Made by a program: the position numbers and the translations under genes. From the NCBI GenBank assembly GCA_949283025.1, contig CASDRB010000013.1:1-64000 (forward strand): a stretch of 64,000 nt of DNA, in the 5' to 3' direction. Source of the stretch: an uncultured bacterium. Its GTDB lineage: Bacteria; Bacillota_I; Bacilli_A; RFN20; CAG-826. Below are positions 51,131 to 60,396 of the stretch, in pieces; position 1 is the stretch's first letter, and the number at the start of each line of letters is the position of its first letter. A model generated the notes under the pieces. It saw nothing but the letters and a program-made list of their open reading frames with translations. It searched no databases and was not told the DNA's origin.

Positions 51131-52999
51131 TTAAATCTCCTCCTTATTATCTTTATTATTATAACCAAATAATTCGCTTAATTCATTATCATCTTCATCA
51201 TTAAAGGATTCTTTAGCAATAAAAGCAAACAAACCTCTTTCATATAGATAGTTGCCACCGATTCCTCTAGCGTTTGCAAATTTTGAATATGCTTTATCAT
51301 AATCATAGCGGCTTGTGCGATATAATTTAACCCCCATTAGACTATTTTTTTCTAATGGAAAATATTCATCCCAATGGACAGGAACATTATGAACTCGGCC
51401 ATCACCGCCACTGACCGGAACATACTCAACGCGTGGCTCGGTATAATAAGAATAAGCTTTAACTAAAACTTTATCAGATGTCCCGTTTTTATTAATCAAA
51501 CTTGTTTTTAATATGGCTTTAGTGACAGAAGAAGGATGAGCAAAAACTTCTTGAGGAAACGAGTTAGCAAGCGATTCTTCTTCGTAGTTAGTATAATTTC
51601 GTTCAAAAATATCCAAGTCCTTATATATGTATTCAACGGGCTTGTGTTGCTGATATAACGGAATTGCAATCAGTGGCGCTAAATCAAAAAACAAACTTTT
51701 AAAATATTCATTGCAATAATTGACAAATTTAGTTCTTAAAGCTTTCAAATCATAATGTTTGAAATTATATGGGTTAGCGTATATGTCACTATTTTGAGAA
51801 TGAGCCGATACAATAAAATTGAGCGGTCCCCTTTTTTCAAAATGGAAATCATCGCCATATGGTTGGTTAGTTTTAATTAATTGAAGTTCAGATTTTTGAG
51901 CCAAAGGTGTAAAAAGCAGTCTAAATTGAACTTCGTGATTTCGATCTAAAGCACCAAATAAAATTTCAAATTCGGTATTAGACATCGGAGTAAAACTTTT
52001 GCCTTTAGCTACTGCATTATCCGCATATCTAACCAAATCATCTTCGTGTCTTTTTACATATTTTTCAATTTCTTTTTCGCTTTTTCCACTAACACCACTT
52101 GGACTTCTTGTGAATTTTAAATCAGGAGCAGCATCATTTCCATAAACCAAATAAGTATTATATTCATATGCTGGACACGGTTTACTGACACTAGCGTGTA
52201 AAACTTGCGATCTTGTCACCGTTCTTGAACGGCCATTAGAATCCATAACTCGCTCAGTCCATGTAATTGTCATTGAACCAGTATAAATTTTGCTAGACAT
52301 ATATGTTTTAAGATTTCTAACAACCAAAAAAGGATTTCCGACAATAGACCCAGATAAAACAAGCACAGTCGATGTGTTTTTGTCGTCGATATTAGTAAAC
52401 CCATATTTTTTATTCATATGGTTGTATTTTTGAATATCAAAATAATCATCAACTTGCAGCAAGGGAGTAACTTTTCGTATGATTTTCGCCGGAATATTCC
52501 AATCAAACAAAGAGTTTAACGGAGCCATCTGATCATAGCATTCTTGCAGCAATTTTTTAGCGATATTTTCTTTTTCTTTTTGACTAGCCAATCTTTGTTT
52601 AATGATTTTGTTTATAGATAAAACAATTATTAAAATCATAGAAACACCAACAACGACACCAATTGCTAAAATAATAATTGGAATTAAAACATTTCCACCA
52701 TTATTGCTTGAGAGGGTTGTATATATTAAAACACCGCCGACAATTGCTGCCACCCAGCCAAGAATGCTTAAAAAAATCAAGAAGCCTTTCAATACTTTAG
52801 CTGAGTTAGTTTTGCCCTTTGCTTCTTCGGCCTTTTTTTGAGCGGTATTATATTTTTTAACTGTTTGTTCGTTTAGTGTCTCATCGACTCGAGAAGCTTT
52901 TACCAATGCATCAAAATATTTTATTGTTTCATCGTTAAATTTGTCTTTTAAAACTTTATTATAATGTTCTAAAGGTTCAAAAATTGCATTATTTTCCAT
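51131..52999 (-). CDS. LemA-operon membrane protein
   Basis: A 622-residue protein with a charged coiled-coil-like N-terminus (about 1-68), two spans (about 72-92 and 103-128) and about 490 residues outside or inside. The large domain contains TYMSSKIYTGSMTITWTERV and later FSPMS-like and ITKAI-like beta phrases; no known family is certain. The DUF3137-like proteins often found with LemA have two spans at the same place but are shorter. It may form a complex with LemA. The gene has its own promoter; AAGGATG precedes the ATG. Confidence 0.7.
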   Translation of the reverse strand: MENNAIFEPLEHYNKVLKDKFNDETIKYFDALVKASRVDETLNEQTVKKYNTAQKKAEEAKGKTNSAKVLKGFLIFLSILGWVAAIVGGVLIYTTLSSNNGGNVLIPIIILAIGVVVGVSMILIIVLSINKIIKQRLASQKEKENIAKKLLQECYDQMAPLNSLFDWNIPAKIIRKVTPLLQVDDYFDIQKYNHMNKKYGFTNIDDKNTSTVLVLSGSIVGNPFLVVRNLKTYMSSKIYTGSMTITWTERVMDSNGRSRTVTRSQVLHASVSKPCPAYEYNTYLVYGNDAAPDLKFTRSPSGVSGKSEKEIEKYVKRHEDDLVRYADNAVAKGKSFTPMSNTEFEILFGALDRNHEVQFRLLFTPLAQKSELQLIKTNQPYGDDFHFEKRGPLNFIVSAHSQNSDIYANPYNFKHYDLKALRTKFVNYCNEYFKSLFFDLAPLIAIPLYQQHKPVEYIYKDLDIFERNYTNYEEESLANSFPQEVFAHPSSVTKAILKTSLINKNGTSDKVLVKAYSYYTEPRVEYVPVSGGDGRVHNVPVHWDEYFPLEKNSLMGVKLYRTSRYDYDKAYSKFANARGIGGNYLYERGLFAFIAKESFNDEDDNELSELFGYNNKDNKEEI

Positions 53000-53025
53000 T
53001 GCTATGATACATCCTTAATAGGAAC

Positions 53026-53054
53026 ATTATAAAAGATTTATATATCTTTTTCAA
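53026..53054 (-). promoter_or_regulatory. Promoter of LemA operon
   Basis: On the minus strand TTGAAA (53049-53054) and TATAAT (53026-53031) are spaced by 17 bp, a strong housekeeping-type promoter reading into the 622-residue gene. Confidence 0.75.
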
Positions 53055-53078
53055 AAATATTAAATCTCAAAATGATTA

Positions 53079-53107
53079 TTGACTATCATTATATTTAAGA
53101 ATATAAT
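53079..53107 (+). promoter_or_regulatory. Promoter of TetR-ABC exporter operon
   Basis: TTGACT (53079-53084) and TATAAT (53102-53107) with 17 bp between form a near-consensus promoter. The expected start site is near 53114, directly before the operator palindrome. Confidence 0.85.
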
Positions 53108-53114
53108 TCTTTCA

Positions 53115-53130
53115 TTGACGAAATCGTCAA
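53115..53130. promoter_or_regulatory. Palindromic operator for TetR-type repressor
   Basis: TTGACGA and TCGTCAA form a perfect 7-bp-arm palindrome around a two-base centre. It starts right at the predicted transcription start and ends 9 bp before the regulator ATG, which is the standard place for an autorepressor operator. Confidence 0.75.
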
Positions 53131-53139
53131 TTAAAAATT

Positions 53140-53757
53140 ATGCCAAGAAGTAAAGAAGATTTTCGAGTTATTAGTGATGAAAGAAGACAAAGCATAATTG
53201 ATGCTTCTCTTCGACTTTTCAGTGTCTATGGATATGATTCAATATCAATTGATGATATTACCAAGGCATCTAAATGTTCGCATGGACTTTTTTATCATTA
53301 TTTTAATTCCAAAGCCGATTTGCTCCATAATTTAATGAAATATATTTTGGCAAGATGGGATAAAAAAATCGCTACTTTAGATTTTGAACAAAAGGCTATT
53401 TTCGTCCTTAAAGACGTCACTAACTTTTTTGTTGAAACTTTAAAAGGAGAAGATGAAGATGCTTATATTCTATATCTATTTTTGACTTTCCATTTGCAAA
53501 AAAAGGTTCCTGCCCCTCCTAAAACTGACAAAAAAAGAAAACCAGGTCCTTTACGAAGGCTTGCCAATCTTATTAAGCAAGGACAGGCAGATGGCGATTT
53601 CGAACAAGGCGACTATTTAGAATATTTGCGTGCCTATTTAGCATGCTTGCAAGGTTTAGCTTTTAATCGCATCCAATTAGGCAGCAAAAATTTTAAAAAT
53701 GTCGATGCAAAAATTATTTGCAATTTAATTATAAAAAAGGAGGTAAATCATGCTTAG
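53140..53757 (+). CDS. TetR-family regulator of exporter operon
   Basis: A 205-residue TetR/AcrR-type regulator. The N-terminal helix-turn-helix reads IIDASLRLFSVYGYDSISID followed by DITKASKCSHGLFYHYFNSK (about 19-58), the usual TetR signature. The C-terminal helical ligand domain is diverged, as expected. No Shine-Dalgarno sequence is visible in the short leader. It overlaps the first exporter gene by 8 bp, so it should repress its own operon, with release by a drug or metabolite. Confidence 0.93.
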   Translation: MPRSKEDFRVISDERRQSIIDASLRLFSVYGYDSISIDDITKASKCSHGLFYHYFNSKADLLHNLMKYILARWDKKIATLDFEQKAIFVLKDVTNFFVETLKGEDEDAYILYLFLTFHLQKKVPAPPKTDKKRKPGPLRRLANLIKQGQADGDFEQGDYLEYLRAYLACLQGLAFNRIQLGSKNFKNVDAKIICNLIIKKEVNHA

Positions 53758-55597
53758 ATTAGTTAAGTACATTAAACATCTTTGGTGGGCTTTAACTTTA
53801 AACGCAATATTGATGGTTGTTCAAGCGTGGTTGCAATTATCGTTGCCTGATTATATGTCATCCATTTTGACCACGATGCAAGACGTGACCATCACTGACC
53901 AAAGTGAAAGAATGGCTCTAATTTGGAAAGATGGAGGATTGATGATTGCCATTTGCTTAGGAATTTTAGCTTGTGCAATTTTTGTGCAGATTCTCAATTC
54001 GATTGTCGGAGCAATTTATGCAAGAAACATTCGAGAACAAATCTTTAAAAAAATTATGTCATTTTCAATGTTTGAGTTTAATCAGTTTGGCACCGCTTCA
54101 TTGTTAACGAGAACCACAAACGATATCAACATTGTTAAAGACACATTTACCATGTTTTCAAGAACAGTTATTTTTTCACCCGTCATGTTGATAGTCGCAA
54201 TTGTAAAAGCAACGGCTTTAGATTGGCAATTATCAATGGTATTTGTCGTAGCGTTACCGATTTTATTTATTGTTATCACCATCGTGTTTGTAATTGCATC
54301 TCCGTTATTTACGCATATACAAACTAAATTAGACAATTTGACCATTGTTTTAAGAGAAGGTCTTACTGGAGTTAGGGTAGTTAGAGCATTTAATCAACAA
54401 GAAGAAGAATATGCAAAATTCACCGAAAAAAACCAAGATATGACCAAGACCATCGTCAAAGTCAATCGCACCATGTCATATATCAACCCTGCTATTAACA
54501 TTATTTTTAATGTCACATACCTTGCTGTATATTTTGTTGGATTCGCATTGATGGATGGAAAAATGTTTACTGAATCAAGCGGCACGGCAAATGTTTTTAT
54601 CAACACAATCACTGTCGCTAATTATTCTACTCACATCATGATGTCATTTTTAATGTTAGGGATGATTTTTATTCAATTACCTAACGCTAATGCTTGTGCT
54701 AAACGTATCTTTAAAGTATTAAATATGGAACCAAGCATAAACGACCCAGAAAACCCAATCGATGTTAACACAATTAAAGAAGAAGATAAATGCACCGTCG
54801 AATTTAAAAATGTAACATTTACATTCCCGGATGCAACAGAACCAACATTAAAAGATATTAACTTCAAAGTTAAACCAGGGCAATTGACTGCTATCATCGG
54901 GTCAACTGGATCTGGCAAATCATCTATTATTAATTTAATTCCAAGGTTTTATGACACGACAATTGGGGAAATTTTAGTCGACGGAGTCAATGTTAAAGAA
55001 TATTCACAACACGATTTAAGAGACAAAATCGGATTTGTGCCACAGCAAGCTCGACTTTTTACCGGCACAATTAAAGATAATTTATTATACGGAAATAAAA
55101 ATGCGACCGATGACGATTTAAAAGAAGCATTAAAAGTTTCACAATCCGCTCACTTTGTCTCTAAAAAAGATAAAGGTATTGATTCATACGTGTCTCAAGG
55201 CGGGAAAAACTTTTCAGGAGGGCAAAAACAGCGTCTTTCTATTGCAAGAGCGTTAGTCAAACGCCCAGAAATATACATATTTGACGATTCTTTTTCGGCG
55301 TTAGATTTTAAAACAGATATTAAATTAAGAACTGCTTTAAAAACCTATACAGGCAATTCATCTGTGATTGTTGTCGCTCAACGTGTTTCATCGATTTTAG
55401 ACGCTGATAATATTATCGTTTTAAACGATGGAACAATCGCCGGGCAAGGCCGACACGATGAACTGCTAATTAATTGTCCGGTTTATCAACAAATTGTGTT
55501 ATCGCAATTAGACAAAGATGAAATCGAAAAAACCATCAAGTTAAGAAAAGAGTTACAAGCTCATGTTGACGACGATGAGGAAGGAGGCGAACAATAA
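53750..55597 (+). CDS. Heterodimeric ABC exporter subunit A (degenerate ATPase site)
   Basis: A 615-residue half-transporter with an N-terminal six-span exporter domain (about 1-320) and a C-terminal ATPase domain. Walker A IIGSTGSGKSSIINL and signature NFSGGQKQRLSIARAL are canonical. Walker B reads IYIFDDSFSALD with Asp in place of the catalytic Glu, and the switch position reads VVAQRVSS with Gln instead of His. These changes mark the degenerate half of heterodimeric multidrug exporters (LmrC/BmrC/TM287 type). AAGGAGG precedes the ATG at 53750. It should pair with the next gene product. Confidence 0.95.
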   Translation: MLRLVKYIKHLWWALTLNAILMVVQAWLQLSLPDYMSSILTTMQDVTITDQSERMALIWKDGGLMIAICLGILACAIFVQILNSIVGAIYARNIREQIFKKIMSFSMFEFNQFGTASLLTRTTNDINIVKDTFTMFSRTVIFSPVMLIVAIVKATALDWQLSMVFVVALPILFIVITIVFVIASPLFTHIQTKLDNLTIVLREGLTGVRVVRAFNQQEEEYAKFTEKNQDMTKTIVKVNRTMSYINPAINIIFNVTYLAVYFVGFALMDGKMFTESSGTANVFINTITVANYSTHIMMSFLMLGMIFIQLPNANACAKRIFKVLNMEPSINDPENPIDVNTIKEEDKCTVEFKNVTFTFPDATEPTLKDINFKVKPGQLTAIIGSTGSGKSSIINLIPRFYDTTIGEILVDGVNVKEYSQHDLRDKIGFVPQQARLFTGTIKDNLLYGNKNATDDDLKEALKVSQSAHFVSKKDKGIDSYVSQGGKNFSGGQKQRLSIARALVKRPEIYIFDDSFSALDFKTDIKLRTALKTYTGNSSVIVVAQRVSSILDADNIIVLNDGTIAGQGRHDELLINCPVYQQIVLSQLDKDEIEKTIKLRKELQAHVDDDEEGGEQ

Positions 55598-55598
55598 T

Positions 55599-57494
55599 AT
55601 GCCACCAAGAGGAGATCCAGGTGTAAGAACCACCCATAAAATTAAAAACTTTAAAGGAACATCTGCGCGCTTAATCAAAGAATTTAAACCTGTAGCAGTA
55701 ATCTTAAGTTTTGTTGCTACGTTGTTAATCTGCTCGGCAATATTGACCGCCCTTTCGCCGATGTTTTTACAACAAATCATCAACGGAATAACAAAAGATG
55801 CACTATCTGCAGCAGCTTCTGGAGAAAGCCAAAGTTATATTGGCACATATATCCATATTATAAATGGCCAAGTTTCAATTGTTTGGTCAGAAATGTTTAA
55901 AGGGTTTGGAATTATTTTAGCGTTTTATTTTGCTGGCGCATTTATTTCCTGGCTTGCAGAATTCACAGTAGCTAAAATATCGGCTGGTTATGCTTTCCAA
56001 TTCCGCCAAAGAATTAAAACCAAACTAGATTTAATGCCTTTGTCATTTTATGATAATCATACTGTCGGAGAAATTTTATCAAGAGGCACAAACGACGTCG
56101 ATACTATTTCTCGTTCGATGTCGATGATTATAAATCAATCAATCAATAGCATCTCCTTGTTCATTGCTGTTGTTATAATTATGTTTATAATGTCATGGCA
56201 GTTATCATTAGTAGTTATTGCAACCTTACCATTATGCATTATTGTTACTGTCGTTATCGCAAAACATTCTCAAAAGCAATATGTAGCCTATCAAAATCGT
56301 TTAGGAGCTGTTGAAGGCCACGCCGAAGAACAATATGCTGGTTTTACTGTTGTTAAATTATTTAATAAAGAGCAAGATTCATTAAAAGAATTCAATATTT
56401 TATCAGATCAAATGAAAAAAGCAGATTGGAAATCAAGATGGCTATCATTTTTAATTTTCCCATCAATGCGCTTTATTAACAACGTTGGTTATGTCGCTGT
56501 CTGCGTTATTGGAGGTGCGACAATGAACGCCGATAAAATAGGAACAATTGCAGCGTTCTTTATTTATTTGCAATTATTCCAACAACCATTCCAACAATTA
56601 GGTGAATTGGCTTCAACAATTCAAGGCGTCATCGCTGCTGCTGAACGAATCTATGAATTATTAGATGCCCCCGAGGAGGTTAAAGAAGACATAGATTGTA
56701 TTGATACAGAAGAGGGAATTATTGGTAATATCTCTATTAAAAACGTTGATTTTAGTTATACTAAAGACAAAGAATTGATTAAGGATATGAACCTAGAAGT
56801 TCATCAAGGAGATAGCATTGCTATTGTCGGCCCAACTGGAGCTGGCAAAACCACAATTGTTAATTTATTGATGAGATTTTATGATGTGGATAGCGGAAAC
56901 ATCATATTAGATGGCAACGATATTCGTCATTATTCTAGAGCCGCATTAAGGGGATCAATCGGAATGGTTTTGCAAGATACATGGTTATTTGCAGGAACAA
57001 TTAAAGAAAATATTCGTTATGGTAGAAGCGATGCCACAGATGAAGAAGTTATCGCAGCTGCCAAAGCTGCTCACGCTCATCATTTTATTAAAACTTTGCC
57101 AAACAACTACAATTTCATGCTAAATGAAGATGGTACCAATGTTTCACAAGGCCAGCGCCAATTAATTACTATTGCAAGAGCAATCGTTTCACAGCCAAAA
57201 ATTTTAATTTTAGATGAAGCTACATCTAGTGTTGATACTCGTACTGAAATGCAAATCCAAGATGCGTTGGATACATTGATGGTAGGTAAAACATCGTTTA
57301 TTATCGCTCATAGATTATCAACTATTAAAAACGCTAAGATGATTATAGTCATGAATAAAGGCTCAATTATTGAAAGCGGCAATCACCAAGAATTGCTAGC
57401 GAAAGGAGGCTTTTACGCCGAATTATATAACGCTCAATTCTCTGGAACAAACCCGATGGCAAAAGAAGATAAGCCAGAGGAGTCAGCAACATAA
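55599..57494 (+). CDS. Heterodimeric ABC exporter subunit B (active Walker B)
   Basis: A 631-residue half-transporter. The first about 40 residues are a Pro/Gly/Arg-rich cytoplasmic lead (PPRGDPGVR), then six spans and an ATPase domain. Walker A is VGPTGAGKTTIVNL, Walker B KILILDEATSSVDT has the catalytic Glu, and the switch has His (FIIAHRLST), but its signature reads NVSQGQRQLITIARAI, a change from the usual SGGQ. The altered signature faces the degenerate site of subunit A, exactly as in LmrCD-type pairs. AGGAGG lies eleven bases before the ATG at 55599, two bases after subunit A; an earlier ATG at 55563 is not needed. A terminator follows. Confidence 0.95.
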   Translation: MPPRGDPGVRTTHKIKNFKGTSARLIKEFKPVAVILSFVATLLICSAILTALSPMFLQQIINGITKDALSAAASGESQSYIGTYIHIINGQVSIVWSEMFKGFGIILAFYFAGAFISWLAEFTVAKISAGYAFQFRQRIKTKLDLMPLSFYDNHTVGEILSRGTNDVDTISRSMSMIINQSINSISLFIAVVIIMFIMSWQLSLVVIATLPLCIIVTVVIAKHSQKQYVAYQNRLGAVEGHAEEQYAGFTVVKLFNKEQDSLKEFNILSDQMKKADWKSRWLSFLIFPSMRFINNVGYVAVCVIGGATMNADKIGTIAAFFIYLQLFQQPFQQLGELASTIQGVIAAAERIYELLDAPEEVKEDIDCIDTEEGIIGNISIKNVDFSYTKDKELIKDMNLEVHQGDSIAIVGPTGAGKTTIVNLLMRFYDVDSGNIILDGNDIRHYSRAALRGSIGMVLQDTWLFAGTIKENIRYGRSDATDEEVIAAAKAAHAHHFIKTLPNNYNFMLNEDGTNVSQGQRQLITIARAIVSQPKILILDEATSSVDTRTEMQIQDALDTLMVGKTSFIIAHRLSTIKNAKMIIVMNKGSIIESGNHQELLAKGGFYAELYNAQFSGTNPMAKEDKPEESAT

Positions 57495-57503
57495 AACATC
57501 ATT

Positions 57504-57530
57504 AGACCACCAGAAGGTGGTCTTTTTATT
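57504..57530 (+). terminator. Terminator of exporter operon
   Basis: AGACCACC (57504-57511) and GGTGGTCT (57516-57523) form a perfect stem with a 4-base loop, followed by TTTTTATT. Rho-independent terminator ten bases after the subunit B stop. Confidence 0.88.
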
Positions 57531-57614
57531 ATAAAAGCAAGTTAGTAATAAAAATCATTGATTTTTTTTCTTTTTCTACCAAAACAATTATCATTTATGA
57601 TAATATATTAGCGT

Positions 57615-57656
57615 AAGTTCCGACTACTTATGTTTTTAAGTCGGACAAAAGAACTT
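57615..57656 (+). promoter_or_regulatory. Stem-loop leader upstream of ppdK
   Basis: AAGTT (57615-57619) pairs with AACTT (57652-57656), and inside it CCGACT (57620-57625) pairs with AGTCGG (57639-57644). The outer stem ends directly at the ribosome binding site GAGGAGG, so folding could change access to it. A TATGATAAT sequence at 57596-57604 may be the -10. No known riboswitch family is recognised. Confidence 0.45.
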
Positions 57657-57669
57657 GAGGAGGTTCTGT

Positions 57670-60300
57670 ATGTCAAAAAAATATGTTTACTCCTTTAAAG
57701 AAGCTCACGGTTTAGGAAAAGAGCTTTTAGGAGGAAAAGGTGCTGGCTTAGCCGAAATGACTTACGTTGGTATTCCAATTCCACAAGGTTTTACCATTTC
57801 TACTGAAGCTTGCACATTGTATTATCAAAGCAACAAAACTTTACCTGATTATTTGAAAAAAGAAATTTTTGATGCTATTAAAGGTATTGAAAAAGAAACA
57901 GGTAAGACATTTGGTGGCGATCATAATCCATTATTGGTTTCTGTTCGTTCTGGTGCACGCGTTTCTATGCCAGGCATGATGGACACTATTTTAAATTTAG
58001 GTTTAAATGATACCACCGCTAGTGTTTTAGCAAAAGAAACAAACAACGAAAGATTCGCTTTAGACTGCTATCGTCGTTTCATCTTAATGTTCACCAACAT
58101 CGCTAAAGGTCACCCAAGAACTGACATGGATAAGATGTTAGATGAATTAAAAGAAAAACGCGGTTATAAACTAGATACCGAAGTCACTGCTGACGAATTA
58201 AAAGAATTAGTCAAAAAATATAAAGACTATTATAAAAAGACATTTGGTGAAGAATTCCCATCTGATCCATATGTTCAATTAATCGAAGCTGTCACTGCTG
58301 TCTTCCGTTCATGGGACAACCCAAGAGCTAACACTTATCGTAAAATGAACAACATCCCATATGAATGGGGTACTGCTGTCAACGTTCAATCGATGGCTTT
58401 TGGTAACAAAGGCGAAACATCTGGAACAGGTGTTGCGTTCTCTCGTTCTCCATCAACTGGTGAAAAGAAAGTCTTTGCCGAATATTTACCAAACGCTCAA
58501 GGCGAAGACGTCGTCGCTGGTATTCGTACTCCTCTTCATATTGAAGAATTAAAAGCAAGAATGCCAGAAGTCTATGAACAATTCTTGGCTACCATCGAAA
58601 AAATGGAAAACCACTACAAAGATATGCAAGATATGGAGTTCACCGTCGAAGAAGGTAAGCTATATTTCTTGCAAACTCGTAATGGCAAACGCACCGCTGC
58701 TGCAGCTTTAAAAATTGCTTGCGATTTAGTTGATGAAGGTTTAATTACTCCAGAAGAAGCTGTTTGCCGCGTTGAACCAGGTGCATTAGATTCATTATTG
58801 CACCAAAGTTTTGACCCAAAAGCTTTAAAATCTGTCGAACCTATCGGTGTTGGTTTACCTGCTTCTCCAGGTGCTGGAACTGGTAAGATTGCCTTCTCTG
58901 CTGAAGAAGCAAAAGCTCGTCATGATGCTGGTGAAAAGGTCGTCTTAGTCCGCGCCGAAACATCTCCAGAAGATATTGATGGCATGGTTTCTGCTGAAGG
59001 TATCTTGACAATGAGAGGCGGCATGACTTCTCACGCCGCTGTCGTTGCTCGTGGTATGGGCAAGTGCTGTGTCGCAGGTTGCTCTGCTGCTGTCATCGAC
59101 GAAGAAGCTAAAACATTGACTTTAGGTGGAAAAACATACACCGAAAACGACATTATTTCTTTAGATGGTTCCACTGGTAGCGTCTATGCTGGCGAAATCA
59201 AAAAAGTCGATCCAGAATTAGGTGGTTATTTCAAACGTATCATGGATTGGGCTGATGAATATAGAACATTAAAAGTTCGCGCTAACGCCGATACTCCACG
59301 CGATGCAAAAACCGCTGCTAAATTTGGAGCAGAAGGCATTGGCTTATGCCGTACCGAACATATGTTCTTCAATCCAGAACGTATTTTCCATATGCGTAAA
59401 ATGATTCTTTCTGAAACTGTTGAAGATAGAGAAGCTGCATTGGCTAATTTACTCCCATATCAAAGAGACGATTTCTATCAATTATATATGGCGATGGACG
59501 GAATGAATGTCAACGTTCGTTTATTAGATCCACCACTACACGAATTCTTACCACAAGAAGAAGATAAAATTGCTGAATTAGCTAAAGCGATGAATATGAC
59601 TGTCGCTCATGTTAAAGAAAGAATTGAATACTTGCACGAATTCAACCCAATGATGGGTCATAGAGGCTGCCGTTTAGATGTTTCTTATCCAGAAATCGGA
59701 CGCATGCAAGCTCGCGCAATTATTGAAGCTGCTATCAAAGCCCAAAAAGATTTAGGCAAAAAGATTGTTGCTGAAATTATGATTCCTTTAACTTTGGATG
59801 TTAAAGAATTCCGTTATGTCAAATCTGTATTGGTCGAAGAAGCCGAAAAAGTTATCGCTGAAAATAAAGTTGATTTAACATATCATATCGGTACCATGAT
59901 TGAAATCCCAAGGGCCGCTTTATTATCTGGTGAAATCGCTCCAGAAGCTTGCTTCTATTCATTTGGCACCAACGACTTGACTCAAATGACTTATGGATTC
60001 TCTCGTGATGATGCTGGCAAATTCTTACCAGATTATTATTCTAAGAAAATCTTTGAACAAGACCCATTTGCTCACGTCGATACCAAAGGTGTTGGCCGCT
60101 TGATCAAAATCGCTGTCGAAGATGGACGCAAAGCTAACAAAGATCTTCATATTGGTGTATGCGGTGAACATGGTGGTGATCCATTATCAATTCAATTCTT
60201 CCATAATGTTGGATTAGATTATGTATCTTGTTCTCCATATCGTGTCCCAATTGCTAGATTAGCTGCTGCTCAAGCCGCAATCATGGCCAAAAAGAAATAA
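57670..60300 (+). CDS. ppdK: Pyruvate, phosphate dikinase
   Basis: An 876-residue enzyme that interconverts pyruvate, ATP and phosphate with phosphoenolpyruvate, AMP and pyrophosphate. Domains in order: nucleotide-binding (about 1-340, with SVRSGARVSMPGMMDTILNL), the phospho-histidine swivel domain (GGMTSHAAVVARGMGK, the active His at about 455) and the PEP-binding barrel (ending GVCGEHGGDPLSIQF with the catalytic Cys). Length matches bacterial PPDK. The ATG at 57670 follows GAGGAGG; a frame extension to 57655 is not used. Codon use is richer in C-ending codons (GTC, AAC, GAC, TTC) than the neighbours, which suggests high expression. In anaerobes this enzyme gives a pyrophosphate-linked glycolysis. 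Confidence 0.97.
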   Translation: MSKKYVYSFKEAHGLGKELLGGKGAGLAEMTYVGIPIPQGFTISTEACTLYYQSNKTLPDYLKKEIFDAIKGIEKETGKTFGGDHNPLLVSVRSGARVSMPGMMDTILNLGLNDTTASVLAKETNNERFALDCYRRFILMFTNIAKGHPRTDMDKMLDELKEKRGYKLDTEVTADELKELVKKYKDYYKKTFGEEFPSDPYVQLIEAVTAVFRSWDNPRANTYRKMNNIPYEWGTAVNVQSMAFGNKGETSGTGVAFSRSPSTGEKKVFAEYLPNAQGEDVVAGIRTPLHIEELKARMPEVYEQFLATIEKMENHYKDMQDMEFTVEEGKLYFLQTRNGKRTAAAALKIACDLVDEGLITPEEAVCRVEPGALDSLLHQSFDPKALKSVEPIGVGLPASPGAGTGKIAFSAEEAKARHDAGEKVVLVRAETSPEDIDGMVSAEGILTMRGGMTSHAAVVARGMGKCCVAGCSAAVIDEEAKTLTLGGKTYTENDIISLDGSTGSVYAGEIKKVDPELGGYFKRIMDWADEYRTLKVRANADTPRDAKTAAKFGAEGIGLCRTEHMFFNPERIFHMRKMILSETVEDREAALANLLPYQRDDFYQLYMAMDGMNVNVRLLDPPLHEFLPQEEDKIAELAKAMNMTVAHVKERIEYLHEFNPMMGHRGCRLDVSYPEIGRMQARAIIEAAIKAQKDLGKKIVAEIMIPLTLDVKEFRYVKSVLVEEAEKVIAENKVDLTYHIGTMIEIPRAALLSGEIAPEACFYSFGTNDLTQMTYGFSRDDAGKFLPDYYSKKIFEQDPFAHVDTKGVGRLIKIAVEDGRKANKDLHIGVCGEHGGDPLSIQFFHNVGLDYVSCSPYRVPIARLAAAQAAIMAKKK

Positions 60301-60320
60301 ATCAAAAATACATTAAAAAA

Positions 60321-60350
60321 GCGCTCAGGCATTGCCTGGGCGTTTTTTAT
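60321..60350 (+). terminator. Terminator of ppdK
   Basis: CGCTCAGGC (60322-60330) and GCCTGGGCG (60334-60342) form a 9-bp stem with one G-T pair and a 3-base loop, followed by TTTTTTATTT. Confidence 0.92.
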
Positions 60351-60360
60351 TTGACCAACA

Positions 60361-60388
60361 GCAAAACAAAAAGCCCAAATATGGGCTT
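60361..60388 (-). terminator. Terminator of serS transcript
   Basis: AAGCCCA (60371-60377) and TGGGCTT (60382-60388) form a 7-bp stem with a 4-base loop. On the minus strand it continues into TTTTTGTTTT. It lies eight bases after the serS stop. Confidence 0.88.
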
Positions 60389-60396
60389 ATTTGAAA

